From Bacteroidota bacterium (GTDB lineage Bacteria > Bacteroidota > Bacteroidia > Flavobacteriales > Flavobacteriaceae), in the NCBI GenBank assembly GCA_947483095.1, contig CANKLD010000056.1, forward strand, positions 1-8,277: a DNA stretch of 8,277 nt, given 5' to 3'. Positions 1 to 7,262 of this stretch are shown in pieces. The position numbers and the translations under genes are program-made. Each line of letters opens with the position of its first letter. Position 1 is the first letter of the stretch. The notes under the pieces are model-generated. The model saw only the letters and a list, made by a program, of their open reading frames with translations, did no database searches and was not told the origin of the DNA.

Positions 1-891
1 AATGCTGGAATTAAGTTGCCAATTATGGTCTTAAATCCAGAAAATACAAGTTTTTCAGCCATTATCCAACACCATTTAGAACCGGAAATTTATAGTTTAA
101 AAGGGTTGAATTCCTTTTTACAAATAGCAAAAAATAGTCAATTAGAAAAATATCCTATTCATATAAAATTGGATACTGGAATGCACCGATTGGGATTTGA
201 AGAAGAAAATATTGAGGCGCTAATTGCTATTTTAAAAGATAATAAATCGGTAAAAGTGAAAAGCATTTTGTCACACATGGCAACGAGCGATTCTATGGAT
301 AATAGCGATTTTGCGCTTTACCAAATTCAATTATTTGAAAAATTAGCTGCAAAAATTATTTCTGAATTAAAAATAAACCCGATTCGTCATTTATTAAATA
401 CTTCTGGAATTAGTAATTTCCCAGAAGCGCAATATGATATGGTTCGCCTTGGAATTGGACTTTATGGTGTTTCAAATGATCCTCAAGAACAACGCTTTTT
501 AGAAAACGTAGGGACATTAAAATCCATAATTTCACAAATAAGAGTTATCAATGAAGGAGAAAGCGTAGGTTATGGCAGACGATTTATAGCTCAAAAAAAA
601 TCCACTATTGCAACAATTCCTATTGGTTATGCCGACGGAATTTCAAGACATTGGGGAAATGGAGTCGGATTTGTAACTATTAACGGTCAAAAAGCGACCA
701 TTATTGGAAGTATTTGCATGGACATGTTGATGGCTGATGTTTCGGAAATAGATTGTGCTGAAGGCGATGAAGTGGTTTTATTTGGTGAAAACCCAACGGT
801 AAGTTTCATTGCTGAAAAACTAGGAACGATTTCCTATGAAATTCTAACCAGCATTTCCCAAAGGGTGAAACGAGTTTTTTATAGAGAATAA
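1..891 (+). CDS. alr: Alanine racemase, C-terminal part (probably the Alr half of a MurF-Alr fusion); 5' end outside window
   Basis: PLP-dependent racemase converting L-alanine to D-alanine for peptidoglycan; cytoplasmic. The frame is open from base 1, so the gene enters from the left; the first in-frame ATG (25-27) lies inside a conserved barrel strand and is not the start. The PLP-binding lysine segment is therefore missing from view. Visible hallmarks, numbered by the Geobacillus stearothermophilus enzyme: carbamylated Lys129 equivalent (166-168) and Arg136 (187-189) in IKLDTGMHRLGF; Arg219, which contacts the pyridine nitrogen (445-447, MVRLGIGLYG); catalytic Tyr265 in VGYG (571-573); entryway Tyr284 in GYADG (628-630); Met312-Asp313 in ICMDM (718-723). 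The protein ends normally after the C-terminal beta domain. In Bacteroidetes this domain is commonly fused behind MurF (about 815 residues in total); that is family knowledge and cannot be seen here. mscL follows after 15 bases, so the two are likely co-transcribed. Confidence 0.95.
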   Translation, partial: NAGIKLPIMVLNPENTSFSAIIQHHLEPEIYSLKGLNSFLQIAKNSQLEKYPIHIKLDTGMHRLGFEEENIEALIAILKDNKSVKVKSILSHMATSDSMDNSDFALYQIQLFEKLAAKIISELKINPIRHLLNTSGISNFPEAQYDMVRLGIGLYGVSNDPQEQRFLENVGTLKSIISQIRVINEGESVGYGRRFIAQKKSTIATIPIGYADGISRHWGNGVGFVTINGQKATIIGSICMDMLMADVSEIDCAEGDEVVLFGENPTVSFIAEKLGTISYEILTSISQRVKRVFYRE

Positions 892-906
892 TTAAATAAA
901 ATTTTT

Positions 907-1287
907 ATGAAAATGATATCTGAATTTAAGGCCTTTGCGATGAAAGGCAACGTGATTGAATTAGCAATTGGAGTTGTTATTGGGGCGGCTTTTGGAAAAA
1001 TTATTAGCTCTTTAATTGACGATGTGATCACGCCACTTATTTTAAAACCAGCTTTAGAAACAGCAAAAATTACAGAAATAGATCAATTGGTAGCTTTTGG
1101 AGGAGTGAAATATGGTGTTTTTATTTCGTCGCTAATTAACTTCATTTTAGTTTCGTTCGTTTTGTTTTTGGTCATTAAAGCAGTTAATGTTTATAAAAAG
1201 AAAAACGGAATTGAAGATGATCAAGAAAAAAAAGGGGCTACACAAGAAGAATTGCTAACAGAAATTCGAGATTTATTAAAAAAATAA
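907..1287 (+). CDS. mscL: Large-conductance mechanosensitive channel MscL
   Basis: Homopentameric inner-membrane channel that opens under membrane tension and releases solutes during hypo-osmotic shock. The 126-residue length fits the family (E. coli 136). The amphipathic N-terminal helix (1-13, SEFKAFAMKGN) is followed by TM1 at about 15-38, with the gate residues Leu19, Gly22 and Val23 at the same numbers as in E. coli (ELAIGVVIGAAFGKI). The periplasmic loop is about 42-67, TM2 about 69-92 (YGVFISSLINF onward), then a charged linker and a C-terminal bundle helix (QEELLTEIRDLLKK, 113-126). E. coli Asp18 is Glu here, a mild change. ATG at 907 is chosen because it gives the standard N-terminus; ATG at 913 would lose two residues. 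The leader is A/T only, as usual in this phylum. It lies 15 bases after alr and is followed by a strong terminator, so it ends that transcript. Confidence 0.97.
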   Translation: MKMISEFKAFAMKGNVIELAIGVVIGAAFGKIISSLIDDVITPLILKPALETAKITEIDQLVAFGGVKYGVFISSLINFILVSFVLFLVIKAVNVYKKKNGIEDDQEKKGATQEELLTEIRDLLKK

Positions 1288-1314
1288 TACCGCTACATTA
1301 CCTATTCTAATTTA

Positions 1315-1342
1315 AACCACGCCAAAGGCGTGGTTCTTTTTT
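1315..1342 (+). terminator. Rho-independent terminator after mscL
   Basis: A perfect 9-bp stem (AACCACGCC, 1315-1323, with GGCGTGGTT, 1327-1335) closes on an AAA loop and is followed by C and six T (1337-1342). The GC-rich stem stands out from the AT-rich surroundings. It ends the alr-mscL transcript and separates it from the asd promoter. Confidence 0.93.
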
Positions 1343-1349
1343 GTTGTAA

Positions 1350-1382
1350 TTGTTATTTTAAAATGAAGATTATGTACTTTTG
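1350..1382 (+). promoter_or_regulatory. Bacteroidetes-type promoter for asd
   Basis: TACTTTTG at 1375-1382 matches the flavobacterial -7 consensus TAnnTTTG exactly. A TTG at 1350-1352 lies 22 bases upstream, within the spacing known for the -33 element. Transcription would start near 1386, giving a leader of about 25 bases before the ATG at 1412. The position just after the mscL terminator supports the call. Confidence 0.75.
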
Positions 1383-1411
1383 CAGAGCAAATTAATTAAA
1401 ATTAAAAAAAT

Positions 1412-2401
1412 ATGAAAATTGCAGTTGTTGGCGCTACAGGAATGGTTGGAGAAATTATGCTAAAAGTTTTAGCGGAGAGGAATTTCCCTGTAACTGAATT
1501 AATCCCCGTAGCTTCTGAAAAATCAATTGGTAAAGAAATTGAATTCAAAGGAAAGAAATATACCGTTGTTGGGATGCAAACCGCAGTGGATAGAAAAGCC
1601 GATATTGCTTTATTTTCAGCTGGTGGCGACACTTCTTTAGAGTGGGCTCCAAAATTTGCGGCAGCAGGAACTACCGTAATTGACAATTCTTCGGCGTGGA
1701 GAATGGATCCAACAAAAAAATTAATTGTTCCAGAAATTAATGCTTCAGAGTTAACAAAAGAGGATAAAATTATTGCAAATCCAAATTGCTCAACAATTCA
1801 AATGGTACTTGTTTTGGGTCCTTTGCATAAAAAATACAATGTAAAACGCGTGATCGTTTCCACCTATCAATCAATTACTGGTACCGGAGTAAAAGCGGTG
1901 CAACAATTGGAAAATGAATATGCTGGAGTTCAAGGCGAAATGGCTTATAAATATCCTATTCACCGAAATGCAATTCCTCAATGTGATAGTTTTGAAGACA
2001 ATGGTTACACCAAAGAGGAAATGAAATTAGTTCGTGAAACTAAAAAAATACTAAGTGATAACTCCATAAACGTAACCGCAACTGCTGTTCGTGTGCCTAT
2101 TGTTGGCGGACATAGTGAAGCAGTAAATGTGGAGTTTTCTAATGCTTTCGACGTAAACGAAGTGCGTTCTATTTTGGAAAATACTTCAGGAGTTGTGGTT
2201 CAAGATAGCACTGACAATTTTAGTTATCCAATGCCCATTTATGCGGAAGGTAAAGATGCCGTTTTTGTAGGAAGAATTCGTCGTGACGAAAGCCAAGATA
2301 ACACTTTAAACCTATGGATTGTAGCTGATAATTTAAGAAAAGGGGCGGCTACAAATACCGTTCAAATTGCAGAATACTTAGTAGCGAATCATTTGATTTA
2401 A
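1412..2401 (+). CDS. asd: Aspartate-semialdehyde dehydrogenase
   Basis: NADPH-dependent reduction of L-4-aspartyl phosphate to L-aspartate 4-semialdehyde, the branch point to lysine/diaminopimelate, threonine and methionine; cytoplasmic. The 329-residue protein begins with a Rossmann fold (GATGMVG, 7-13). It carries the phosphate-binding segment NSSAWR (92-97, Arg97), the catalytic Cys126 in NPNCST, the SITGTG loop (154-159), and the substrate/acid-base residues Arg227 and His234 in RVPIVGGHSE. The C-terminal FVGRIRRD and the dimer and cofactor regions are intact. ATG at 1412 directly precedes the KIAVVGATG strand, so the start is secure. It has its own promoter at 1350-1382. No terminator is seen in the 38 bases before the next gene, so transcription may continue into the His/Cys-rich gene and TonB receptor. 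Confidence 0.97.
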   Translation: MKIAVVGATGMVGEIMLKVLAERNFPVTELIPVASEKSIGKEIEFKGKKYTVVGMQTAVDRKADIALFSAGGDTSLEWAPKFAAAGTTVIDNSSAWRMDPTKKLIVPEINASELTKEDKIIANPNCSTIQMVLVLGPLHKKYNVKRVIVSTYQSITGTGVKAVQQLENEYAGVQGEMAYKYPIHRNAIPQCDSFEDNGYTKEEMKLVRETKKILSDNSINVTATAVRVPIVGGHSEAVNVEFSNAFDVNEVRSILENTSGVVVQDSTDNFSYPMPIYAEGKDAVFVGRIRRDESQDNTLNLWIVADNLRKGAATNTVQIAEYLVANHLI

Positions 2402-2439
2402 TAAAAGCTATTGGTCCTAAATAAATTAAAATACGAAAG

Positions 2440-2787
2440 TTGAAAAAGAATAAAATACTTATCCATTTTTCTATAGTGATTGCAATATTGTTTTCAATAT
2501 TGTTTCAATCACACGATTCGTATGCGCATTTTGAAAAGGAAAAAGCCGAAACGGTTTGCAGTCATAAAAGTTCGTCTAAACACCAAATCACCCACCAACA
2601 CCATTCTTTGGAACACTGTTTTGTGTGTGAATTTGCTCTTAGTTCGGCAGCTTCATTTTCTATTTTTGAATTTAATACCCCAAAAATAGCATTTAAAACG
2701 CAGGGTAGTTTTTACTATTCTGATGTTGTTAAAACCCATCCTAATAATTCAAATCTACTTCGAGGGCCCCCTGTTTTTAATTTATAA
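2440..2787 (+). CDS. Small exported His/Cys-rich protein of unknown function, upstream of a TonB receptor
   Basis: 115 residues, start TTG. No ATG occurs anywhere in the frame, and the frame is closed by TAA at 2422-2424, so TTG at 2440 is the best start. It yields a classic signal peptide: KKNK, hydrophobic 7-22, and a cleavage site after SYA (29/30). The mature part (about 86 residues) has a His/Cys-rich stretch at 40-63: Cys40, Cys60 and Cys63 (CxxC) plus His42, 48, 52, 54, 55 and 59, including HQHH. There are 10 His in total. The C-terminus is LLRGPPVF. I recall similar short proteins with HCFVCEF-like and RGPP endings before flavobacterial TonB receptors, and the general look recalls the DUF2946 group, but I cannot confirm a family. 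The composition suggests metal binding, perhaps zinc or copper, in the periplasm or at the membrane; this is inference. It lies 38 bases after asd and 64 before the receptor. Confidence 0.82.
   Translation: MKKNKILIHFSIVIAILFSILFQSHDSYAHFEKEKAETVCSHKSSSKHQITHQHHSLEHCFVCEFALSSAASFSIFEFNTPKIAFKTQGSFYYSDVVKTHPNNSNLLRGPPVFNL
2483..2505 (+). repeat. Tandem 12-bp repeat inside the signal-peptide coding region
   Basis: Two head-to-tail copies of CAATATTGTTT (2483-2493 and 2495-2505), period 12, followed by a third partial CAAT. They encode ILFS and ILFQ in the hydrophobic core of the signal peptide. Each copy also contains the self-complementary octamer CAATATTG. Confidence 0.8.
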
Positions 2788-2794
2788 TCTGAAA

Positions 2795-2820
2795 TAAATC
2801 AGTAAGTAAATGCTGATTTA
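2795..2820. promoter_or_regulatory. Perfect 8-bp inverted repeat before the TonB receptor gene (possible operator or mRNA hairpin)
   Basis: TAAATCAG (2795-2802) and CTGATTTA (2813-2820) are exact reverse complements separated by 10 bases. The dyad lies 7 bases after the small gene's stop and 31 before the receptor ATG. No T-run follows, so it is not a standard terminator. It could be an operator or an intercistronic RNA hairpin that tunes relative expression. An AT-rich dyad of this size can also arise by chance, so the function is uncertain. Confidence 0.4.
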
Positions 2821-2851
2821 AAAATCAAATCATAACATAAAAAACAAAAAG

Positions 2852-5059
2852 ATGAAGAAGATACTAATTGCCCTTTTCATAGGGTTTTCAGCATTTATAA
2901 ATGCGCAAAATAAAATATCAGGAAAAATTACAGATAAAGATAATAACCCTATAAAAGGGGTAAATATATTTGTTTCGGAACTACATAAAAGTTCAGAAAC
3001 AGATGAAAATGGGGCGTACTCAATTAATAATGTCCCTAATGGAACTATAAAAATTACATTTACATTACTCGGTTTTACAACTCAAAATAAATCCATTTTT
3101 ATCCAAAATGGAGAAAATAAAATAGATGTTGTTTTAGAACCCTCTTTGTTTCAAATGGACGAAGTAATTGTGGCCACTTCCTTTCATAAATTACAGTCTC
3201 AAAATGTAATGAAAGTGGATCACGAAAGCATGAAGTCGTTACAACAAAAAGGAACTTCAACCTTAATTGAAGGGCTTGAAACGCTTCCTGGTATTTCTCA
3301 AATTTCAACTGGGACTTCCATTGGAAAGCCTGTTATTCGAGGTTTAAGCGGCAATAGAGTTTTAGTTTATTCACAAGGAGTTCGTCTTGAAAATCAGCAA
3401 TTTGGAGAAGAACATGGGCTAGGGTTGAACGATGCTGGGGTGGAAAGTGTAGAGATTATTAAAGGCCCCGCTTCTTTGCTTTATGGATCGGATGCCTTGG
3501 GGGGTGTGCTGTATTTTAACCCCGAAAAATTTGCAAAATCAAACACATTTGAAGGCGATTTTAGTCAAAAATTATTCTCAAATACACTGGGGAGCAACTC
3601 TTCATTGGGCGTAAAAACGTCATCTGAAAATTGGAAATATTTAGTTAGAGGAAGCAATAACATTCATTCCGATTATAAAATTGCTGACGGAAATCGGGTT
3701 ACCAATACAAGATTTAATGAAACCGATTTAAAAACTGGAATTGGTTATAGCAACTCGATATTATCGACCGTTTTACGATATAATTATAACAAATTAGATT
3801 TAGGAATTCCTGAAAATGGAATTGCCGAACAATCTTCGAGCTACGCTACCGAATATCCAAAACAAGCGGTCACCAATCATCTTTTAAGTTTAAATTCTAC
3901 CTTGTTTTTCAACAAATCTAAGTTGGATATTGACTTGGGATTTATCTCCAACAACCGAAGTGAATTTGAGGATAGTGACGTTGCAAATTTAAAAATGAAA
4001 TTGAATACTTTAAATTATAATTTGAAATATTATTTGCCAAAAGCGGGTAAATTAGAGTCTATTTTTGGAATTCAAGGTATGGCGCAAACCAATTTAAATT
4101 CTGGAACTGAATACTTAATCCCTAATGCCAATACAAAAGATTTTGGTGTGTTTGGAACGGCAAATTATGAATGGAATTCGAACGTTTTACAAGCAGGAAT
4201 TCGTTTCGATAATAGAAATATAAATACTGAAAGTTATAGCATTTTTGGGGATGAAGGTTCGTTTGTGGCAGTTGCTAAAAACTACAACAGTTTTAATGGA
4301 TCGCTAGGTTACAAAACTGATTTAACTAAAGAATTAAAGTTGAGAATTAATGTAGCATCCGGTTTCCGTGCTCCAAATTTAGCAGAATTGACTTCAAATG
4401 GAGTTCATGAAGGCGCCAATCGATATGAAATAGGAAATAGTAATTTATCAACGGAACAAAACATGCAATCCGATTTAAATTTAGAATACCAAAACAGTCA
4501 TTTTGAGTTTTTTGCAAACGGTTTCTACAATAAAATCAATAATTATATTTATTTAAATCCTTCGGCAATTACAATTGCTGGTTATAATGTATTTAACTAT
4601 TTTCAAACCGATGCTAAATTATATGGCGGTGAATTTGGGGTTCATTTTCATCCGCACCCACTAGATTGGCTGCATTTTGAGAGCAGTTTTGAAACGGTAA
4701 CTGGCGAAAAACAAAATGGAGAATTTTTACCATTTATTCCAGCTAACAATTGGAATAACAGCTTGCGAGCAGAATTCAACATTAAAAATTGGTTGAAAGA
4801 TGGCTTTGCTACATTGAACGTTTCCAATACATTTGATCAAAAGAAAATTAGCGGTTTTGAAACATATACAGATGGCTACACTTTAGTTAATTTGGGAATT
4901 GGGGGGCAAATAACTATTTGGAAAACCCATTTTAATTTTAATCTTAATGGTAATAATCTGTTTAACAAAAGCTATATTGCCCATTTATCCAGATTGAAAA
5001 ATGACGGGATTCCAAATATTGGAAGAAATATAGTTTTGGGAATCAATTTTAATTTATAA
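2852..5059 (+). CDS. TonB-dependent outer-membrane receptor with carboxypeptidase-regulatory-like N-domain (ZnuD/CirA-like)
   Basis: Outer-membrane gated channel that imports a bound substrate using TonB-ExbBD energy. Order over 735 residues: signal peptide 1-18 (FINA/QN), carboxypeptidase-regulatory-like beta-sandwich at about 21-95 (GKITDKDNNPIKGVNI), TonB-box-like DEVIVAT (103-109), plug at about 115-225 (KPVIRGLSGNRVLVYSQGVR; IIKGPASLLYGSDALGGV), then a beta-barrel with FRAPNLAEL and LFNKSYIAHLSR. The plug segment NQQFGEEHG (181-189) resembles zinc receptor ZnuD and its relatives. A His cluster, HFHPHPLDWLHF, lies at 598-609. No cysteine is present. The last residue is Leu (GINFNL) rather than the usual terminal Phe, although Phe is at -3. 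ATG at 2852 follows an A-rich leader and gives the signal peptide directly. It lies 64 bases after the His/Cys-rich gene, probably in the same operon. Zinc or another transition metal is the favoured substrate by inference; a siderophore or other chelate is not excluded. Confidence 0.93.
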   Translation: MKKILIALFIGFSAFINAQNKISGKITDKDNNPIKGVNIFVSELHKSSETDENGAYSINNVPNGTIKITFTLLGFTTQNKSIFIQNGENKIDVVLEPSLFQMDEVIVATSFHKLQSQNVMKVDHESMKSLQQKGTSTLIEGLETLPGISQISTGTSIGKPVIRGLSGNRVLVYSQGVRLENQQFGEEHGLGLNDAGVESVEIIKGPASLLYGSDALGGVLYFNPEKFAKSNTFEGDFSQKLFSNTLGSNSSLGVKTSSENWKYLVRGSNNIHSDYKIADGNRVTNTRFNETDLKTGIGYSNSILSTVLRYNYNKLDLGIPENGIAEQSSSYATEYPKQAVTNHLLSLNSTLFFNKSKLDIDLGFISNNRSEFEDSDVANLKMKLNTLNYNLKYYLPKAGKLESIFGIQGMAQTNLNSGTEYLIPNANTKDFGVFGTANYEWNSNVLQAGIRFDNRNINTESYSIFGDEGSFVAVAKNYNSFNGSLGYKTDLTKELKLRINVASGFRAPNLAELTSNGVHEGANRYEIGNSNLSTEQNMQSDLNLEYQNSHFEFFANGFYNKINNYIYLNPSAITIAGYNVFNYFQTDAKLYGGEFGVHFHPHPLDWLHFESSFETVTGEKQNGEFLPFIPANNWNNSLRAEFNIKNWLKDGFATLNVSNTFDQKKISGFETYTDGYTLVNLGIGGQITIWKTHFNFNLNGNNLFNKSYIAHLSRLKNDGIPNIGRNIVLGINFNL

Positions 5060-5082
5060 AAGAATACATCGCAATTAAATGT

Positions 5083-5101
5083 GTTTATTTTAATAATAAA
5101 C
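5083..5101. other. AT-rich inverted repeat between receptor and peptidase genes (weak terminator or operator)
   Basis: GTTTATT (5083-5089) and AATAAAC (5095-5101) form a perfect 7-bp stem with a TTAAT loop. A T-rich stretch follows only after CTCC. As a terminator for the receptor transcript it would be weak because the stem has one G-C pair. It also lies at the expected -33 region of the next promoter, so it could be an operator. Confidence 0.35.
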
Positions 5102-5105
5102 TCCT

Positions 5106-5113
5106 TATTTTTG
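5106..5113 (+). promoter_or_regulatory. -7 promoter element for the prolyl oligopeptidase gene
   Basis: TATTTTTG matches the Bacteroidetes -7 consensus TAnnTTTG exactly and lies 17 bases before the ATG at 5131, implying a short leader of roughly 12-15 bases. No good TTG -33 element is found at the right distance; TGTG at 5080-5083 is the nearest resemblance. The call therefore rests on the -7 box and its location. Confidence 0.6.
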
Positions 5114-5130
5114 TGTAAAACTAATCTCTT

Positions 5131-7245
5131 ATGAAAAAAATAATTTTAATAATGGCGGTAGCTACTTCCATTACCTCATTTAGTCAAAATCAAAAAATGG
5201 AAACTCTAACCTATCCAGAAACAAAGAAAACAGCAACCGTTGATACTTATTTTGGTACTGAAGTTAGTGACCCTTATCGATGGTTAGAAGACGACAAATC
5301 TGATGAAACAGCCGCTTGGGTTAAAGAAGAAAATAAATTAACTTTTGATTATTTATCTAAAATTCCTTTTAGAAATAAAATCAAAGAGCGTATGGAAAAA
5401 CTATGGAATTATGAAAAAGTTTCTGCTCCATTCAAAGAAGGAGGTTACACTTATTTCTATAAAAATAATGGGCTTCAAAATCAATCAGTACTATACAGAA
5501 CCGATAAATCTGGAAAAGAAGAAGTGTTTTTAGATCCTAATACTTTTTCAAAAGACGCTACGACTTCTCTTGATGGATTGAGTTTTTCTAAAGATGGGTC
5601 TAAGGTTGCCTATTCCGTTTCTAAAGCAGGAAGTGACTGGAGAACGGTCATTTTTATAGATGCCAAAACAAAAAAAGAAATTGACACTCCGCTTGTAGAT
5701 GTAAAATTTAGCGGTCTTTCTTGGATAGGAAACGAAGGAATTTTTTACTCAAGTTATGAAAAACCAAAAGGAAGTGAGCTTTCGGCTAAAACCGACGAAC
5801 ATAAATTGTATTTTCACGAATTAGGTACCGCTCAAAAAACAGATTTAGTTGTTTTTGGAGATAAAGTAAAACGTCGCTATGTGGGCGGAAGTGTTTCTGA
5901 AGACGATCGTTATTTGTTTATTTCTGCAGCAAATTCTACCTCTGGGAACGAATTGTATTTAAAAGATTTAAGCGATCCATTTTCTAAAATAATCCCAATT
6001 GTAAGCAATTTTGATTTTGATGTCGATGTGATTGATAATTTAGGTTCAAAATTGTATATCGTTACCAATATAAAAGCACCCAACAAAAGAATTGTTTGCG
6101 TAGATGCAAGTAATCCAAGTCAAGAAAATTGGGTTGATTTTATTCCTGAAACCGAAAATGTTTTGTCACCCAGTACGGGAGCAGGATATATTTTTGCAAC
6201 TTACATGAAAGATGCTATTTCGTTGGTAAAACAATACGATTTTAAAGGGACATTAATTCGAGAAGTAACTCTTCCAGGTATTGGAACTGCATCCGGTTTT
6301 GGCGGAAAAGCAAAAGATTCCGAATTGTACTTTTCATTCACAAATTATACTACTCCGGCAACTATTTACAGTTTTAATCCAAAAGAAGGAAAGGCTACCG
6401 TTTATAAAAAGCCAGTAGTAGATTTCAAAAGCGAAAATTATATTTCAACGCAAGTCTTTTATACTTCAAAGGATGGAACTAAAATTCCTATGATTATAAC
6501 CCACAAAAAAGGGTTGAAATTAGAGGGGAAAAACCCTACCATTCTTTATGGATATGGCGGTTTCAATATTAGCTTAACACCAAGTTTTAGCATAGCCAAT
6601 GCAGTTTGGCTTGAAATGGGAGGAATTTATGTAGTTGCAAACCTCCGTGGAGGTGGAGAATACGGTAAGAAATGGCATGATGCAGGAACCAAACTTCAAA
6701 AGCAAAATGTGTTTGATGATTTTATAGCTGCAGCACACTATTTAATTGCCGAAAAATACACCTCTTCTGATTTCTTAGCTATAAAAGGAGGTTCCAACGG
6801 CGGGTTGTTAGTTGGCGCTGTAATGACGCAAAAACCGGATTTAATGAAGGTCGCTCTTCCGGCTGTGGGAGTGCTAGATATGTTGCGTTACCACACCTTT
6901 ACTGCGGGAGCAGGATGGGCTTATGATTATGGAACTTCCGAAGATTCAAAAGAAATGTTTGAGTACATCAAAGGTTATTCTCCTGTTCAAAATGTAAAAA
7001 TGGGGACAAAATATCCTGCCACTTTAGTAACAACTGGAGATCATGATGATCGTGTGGTGCCGGCACATAGTTTTAAATTTGCTGCGGAATTACAAGCAAA
7101 ACATGTAGGAAACAATCCCGTTTTAATCCGAATAGAAACCAATGCGGGTCACGGCGCTGGGAAACCAGTTTCAAAAACAATCGAAGAAGCTTCCGATATT
7201 CAGGCGTTTACGCTGTTTAATATGGGGTTTAATAGCTTGCCATAA
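5131..7245 (+). CDS. Secreted prolyl oligopeptidase (S9A serine peptidase)
   Basis: Cleaves short proline-containing peptides on the carboxyl side of proline. The 704-residue length is nearly identical to the periplasmic Flavobacterium/Elizabethkingia meningosepticum enzyme. A signal peptide ([21 protein letters not shown], cut near 18/19) is followed by the N-terminal part of the hydrolase ([20 protein letters not shown], about 48-67), a seven-bladed beta-propeller gate at about 85-435, and the alpha/beta-hydrolase domain to the end. The catalytic triad is complete: Ser555 (GGSNGG), Asp639 (DHDDRVVP) and His674 (NAGHG). Oxyanion Tyr475 and Phe478 (YGYGGF), Trp596 (stacks on proline; GWAYDYG) and Arg641 match the porcine substrate-site residues. 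ATG at 5131 is preferred because it supplies the export signal; Met8 and Met23 are alternatives. It has its own promoter and a terminator, so it is probably monocistronic. Likely role: peptide scavenging in the periplasm. Confidence 0.96.
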   Translation: MKKIILIMAVATSITSFSQNQKMETLTYPETKKTATVDTYFGTEVSDPYRWLEDDKSDETAAWVKEENKLTFDYLSKIPFRNKIKERMEKLWNYEKVSAPFKEGGYTYFYKNNGLQNQSVLYRTDKSGKEEVFLDPNTFSKDATTSLDGLSFSKDGSKVAYSVSKAGSDWRTVIFIDAKTKKEIDTPLVDVKFSGLSWIGNEGIFYSSYEKPKGSELSAKTDEHKLYFHELGTAQKTDLVVFGDKVKRRYVGGSVSEDDRYLFISAANSTSGNELYLKDLSDPFSKIIPIVSNFDFDVDVIDNLGSKLYIVTNIKAPNKRIVCVDASNPSQENWVDFIPETENVLSPSTGAGYIFATYMKDAISLVKQYDFKGTLIREVTLPGIGTASGFGGKAKDSELYFSFTNYTTPATIYSFNPKEGKATVYKKPVVDFKSENYISTQVFYTSKDGTKIPMIITHKKGLKLEGKNPTILYGYGGFNISLTPSFSIANAVWLEMGGIYVVANLRGGGEYGKKWHDAGTKLQKQNVFDDFIAAAHYLIAEKYTSSDFLAIKGGSNGGLLVGAVMTQKPDLMKVALPAVGVLDMLRYHTFTAGAGWAYDYGTSEDSKEMFEYIKGYSPVQNVKMGTKYPATLVTTGDHDDRVVPAHSFKFAAELQAKHVGNNPVLIRIETNAGHGAGKPVSKTIEEASDIQAFTLFNMGFNSLP

Positions 7246-7262
7246 TTGAAAATCAAGTTTAT

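Noticed and set aside
1402..1686. Open frame on the minus strand opposite the asd 5' end
   Set aside because: It lies fully inside asd, shows no family signature, and would overlap the asd promoter region; it is a shadow of a strongly supported gene.
2390..2439. Possible separate promoter just before the small exported gene
   Set aside because: A TTTG occurs near 2393-2396, but no TAnnTTTG box lies at the right distance (the best is an imperfect TATTGG), so read-through from asd is the simpler reading.
2480..2689. Second + frame overlapping the small His/Cys-rich gene, starting with ATG-like codons
   Set aside because: Its translation is basic and lacks a recognisable domain, while the overlapping TTG-started frame has a signal peptide, a cleavage site and a patterned His/Cys region.
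2762..2773. GC-rich palindrome GGGCCC near the end of the small gene
   Set aside because: It encodes the RGPP segment in the reading frame and has no flanking structure or T-run, so coding explains it.
3099..3308. Open frame on the minus strand inside the TonB receptor gene
   Set aside because: Antisense to the conserved plug-domain coding region, with no domain or leader of its own.
5345..5533. Open frame in a second + frame inside the peptidase gene
   Set aside because: Lysine/isoleucine-rich product from out-of-frame AT-rich DNA; overlaps conserved peptidase sequence.
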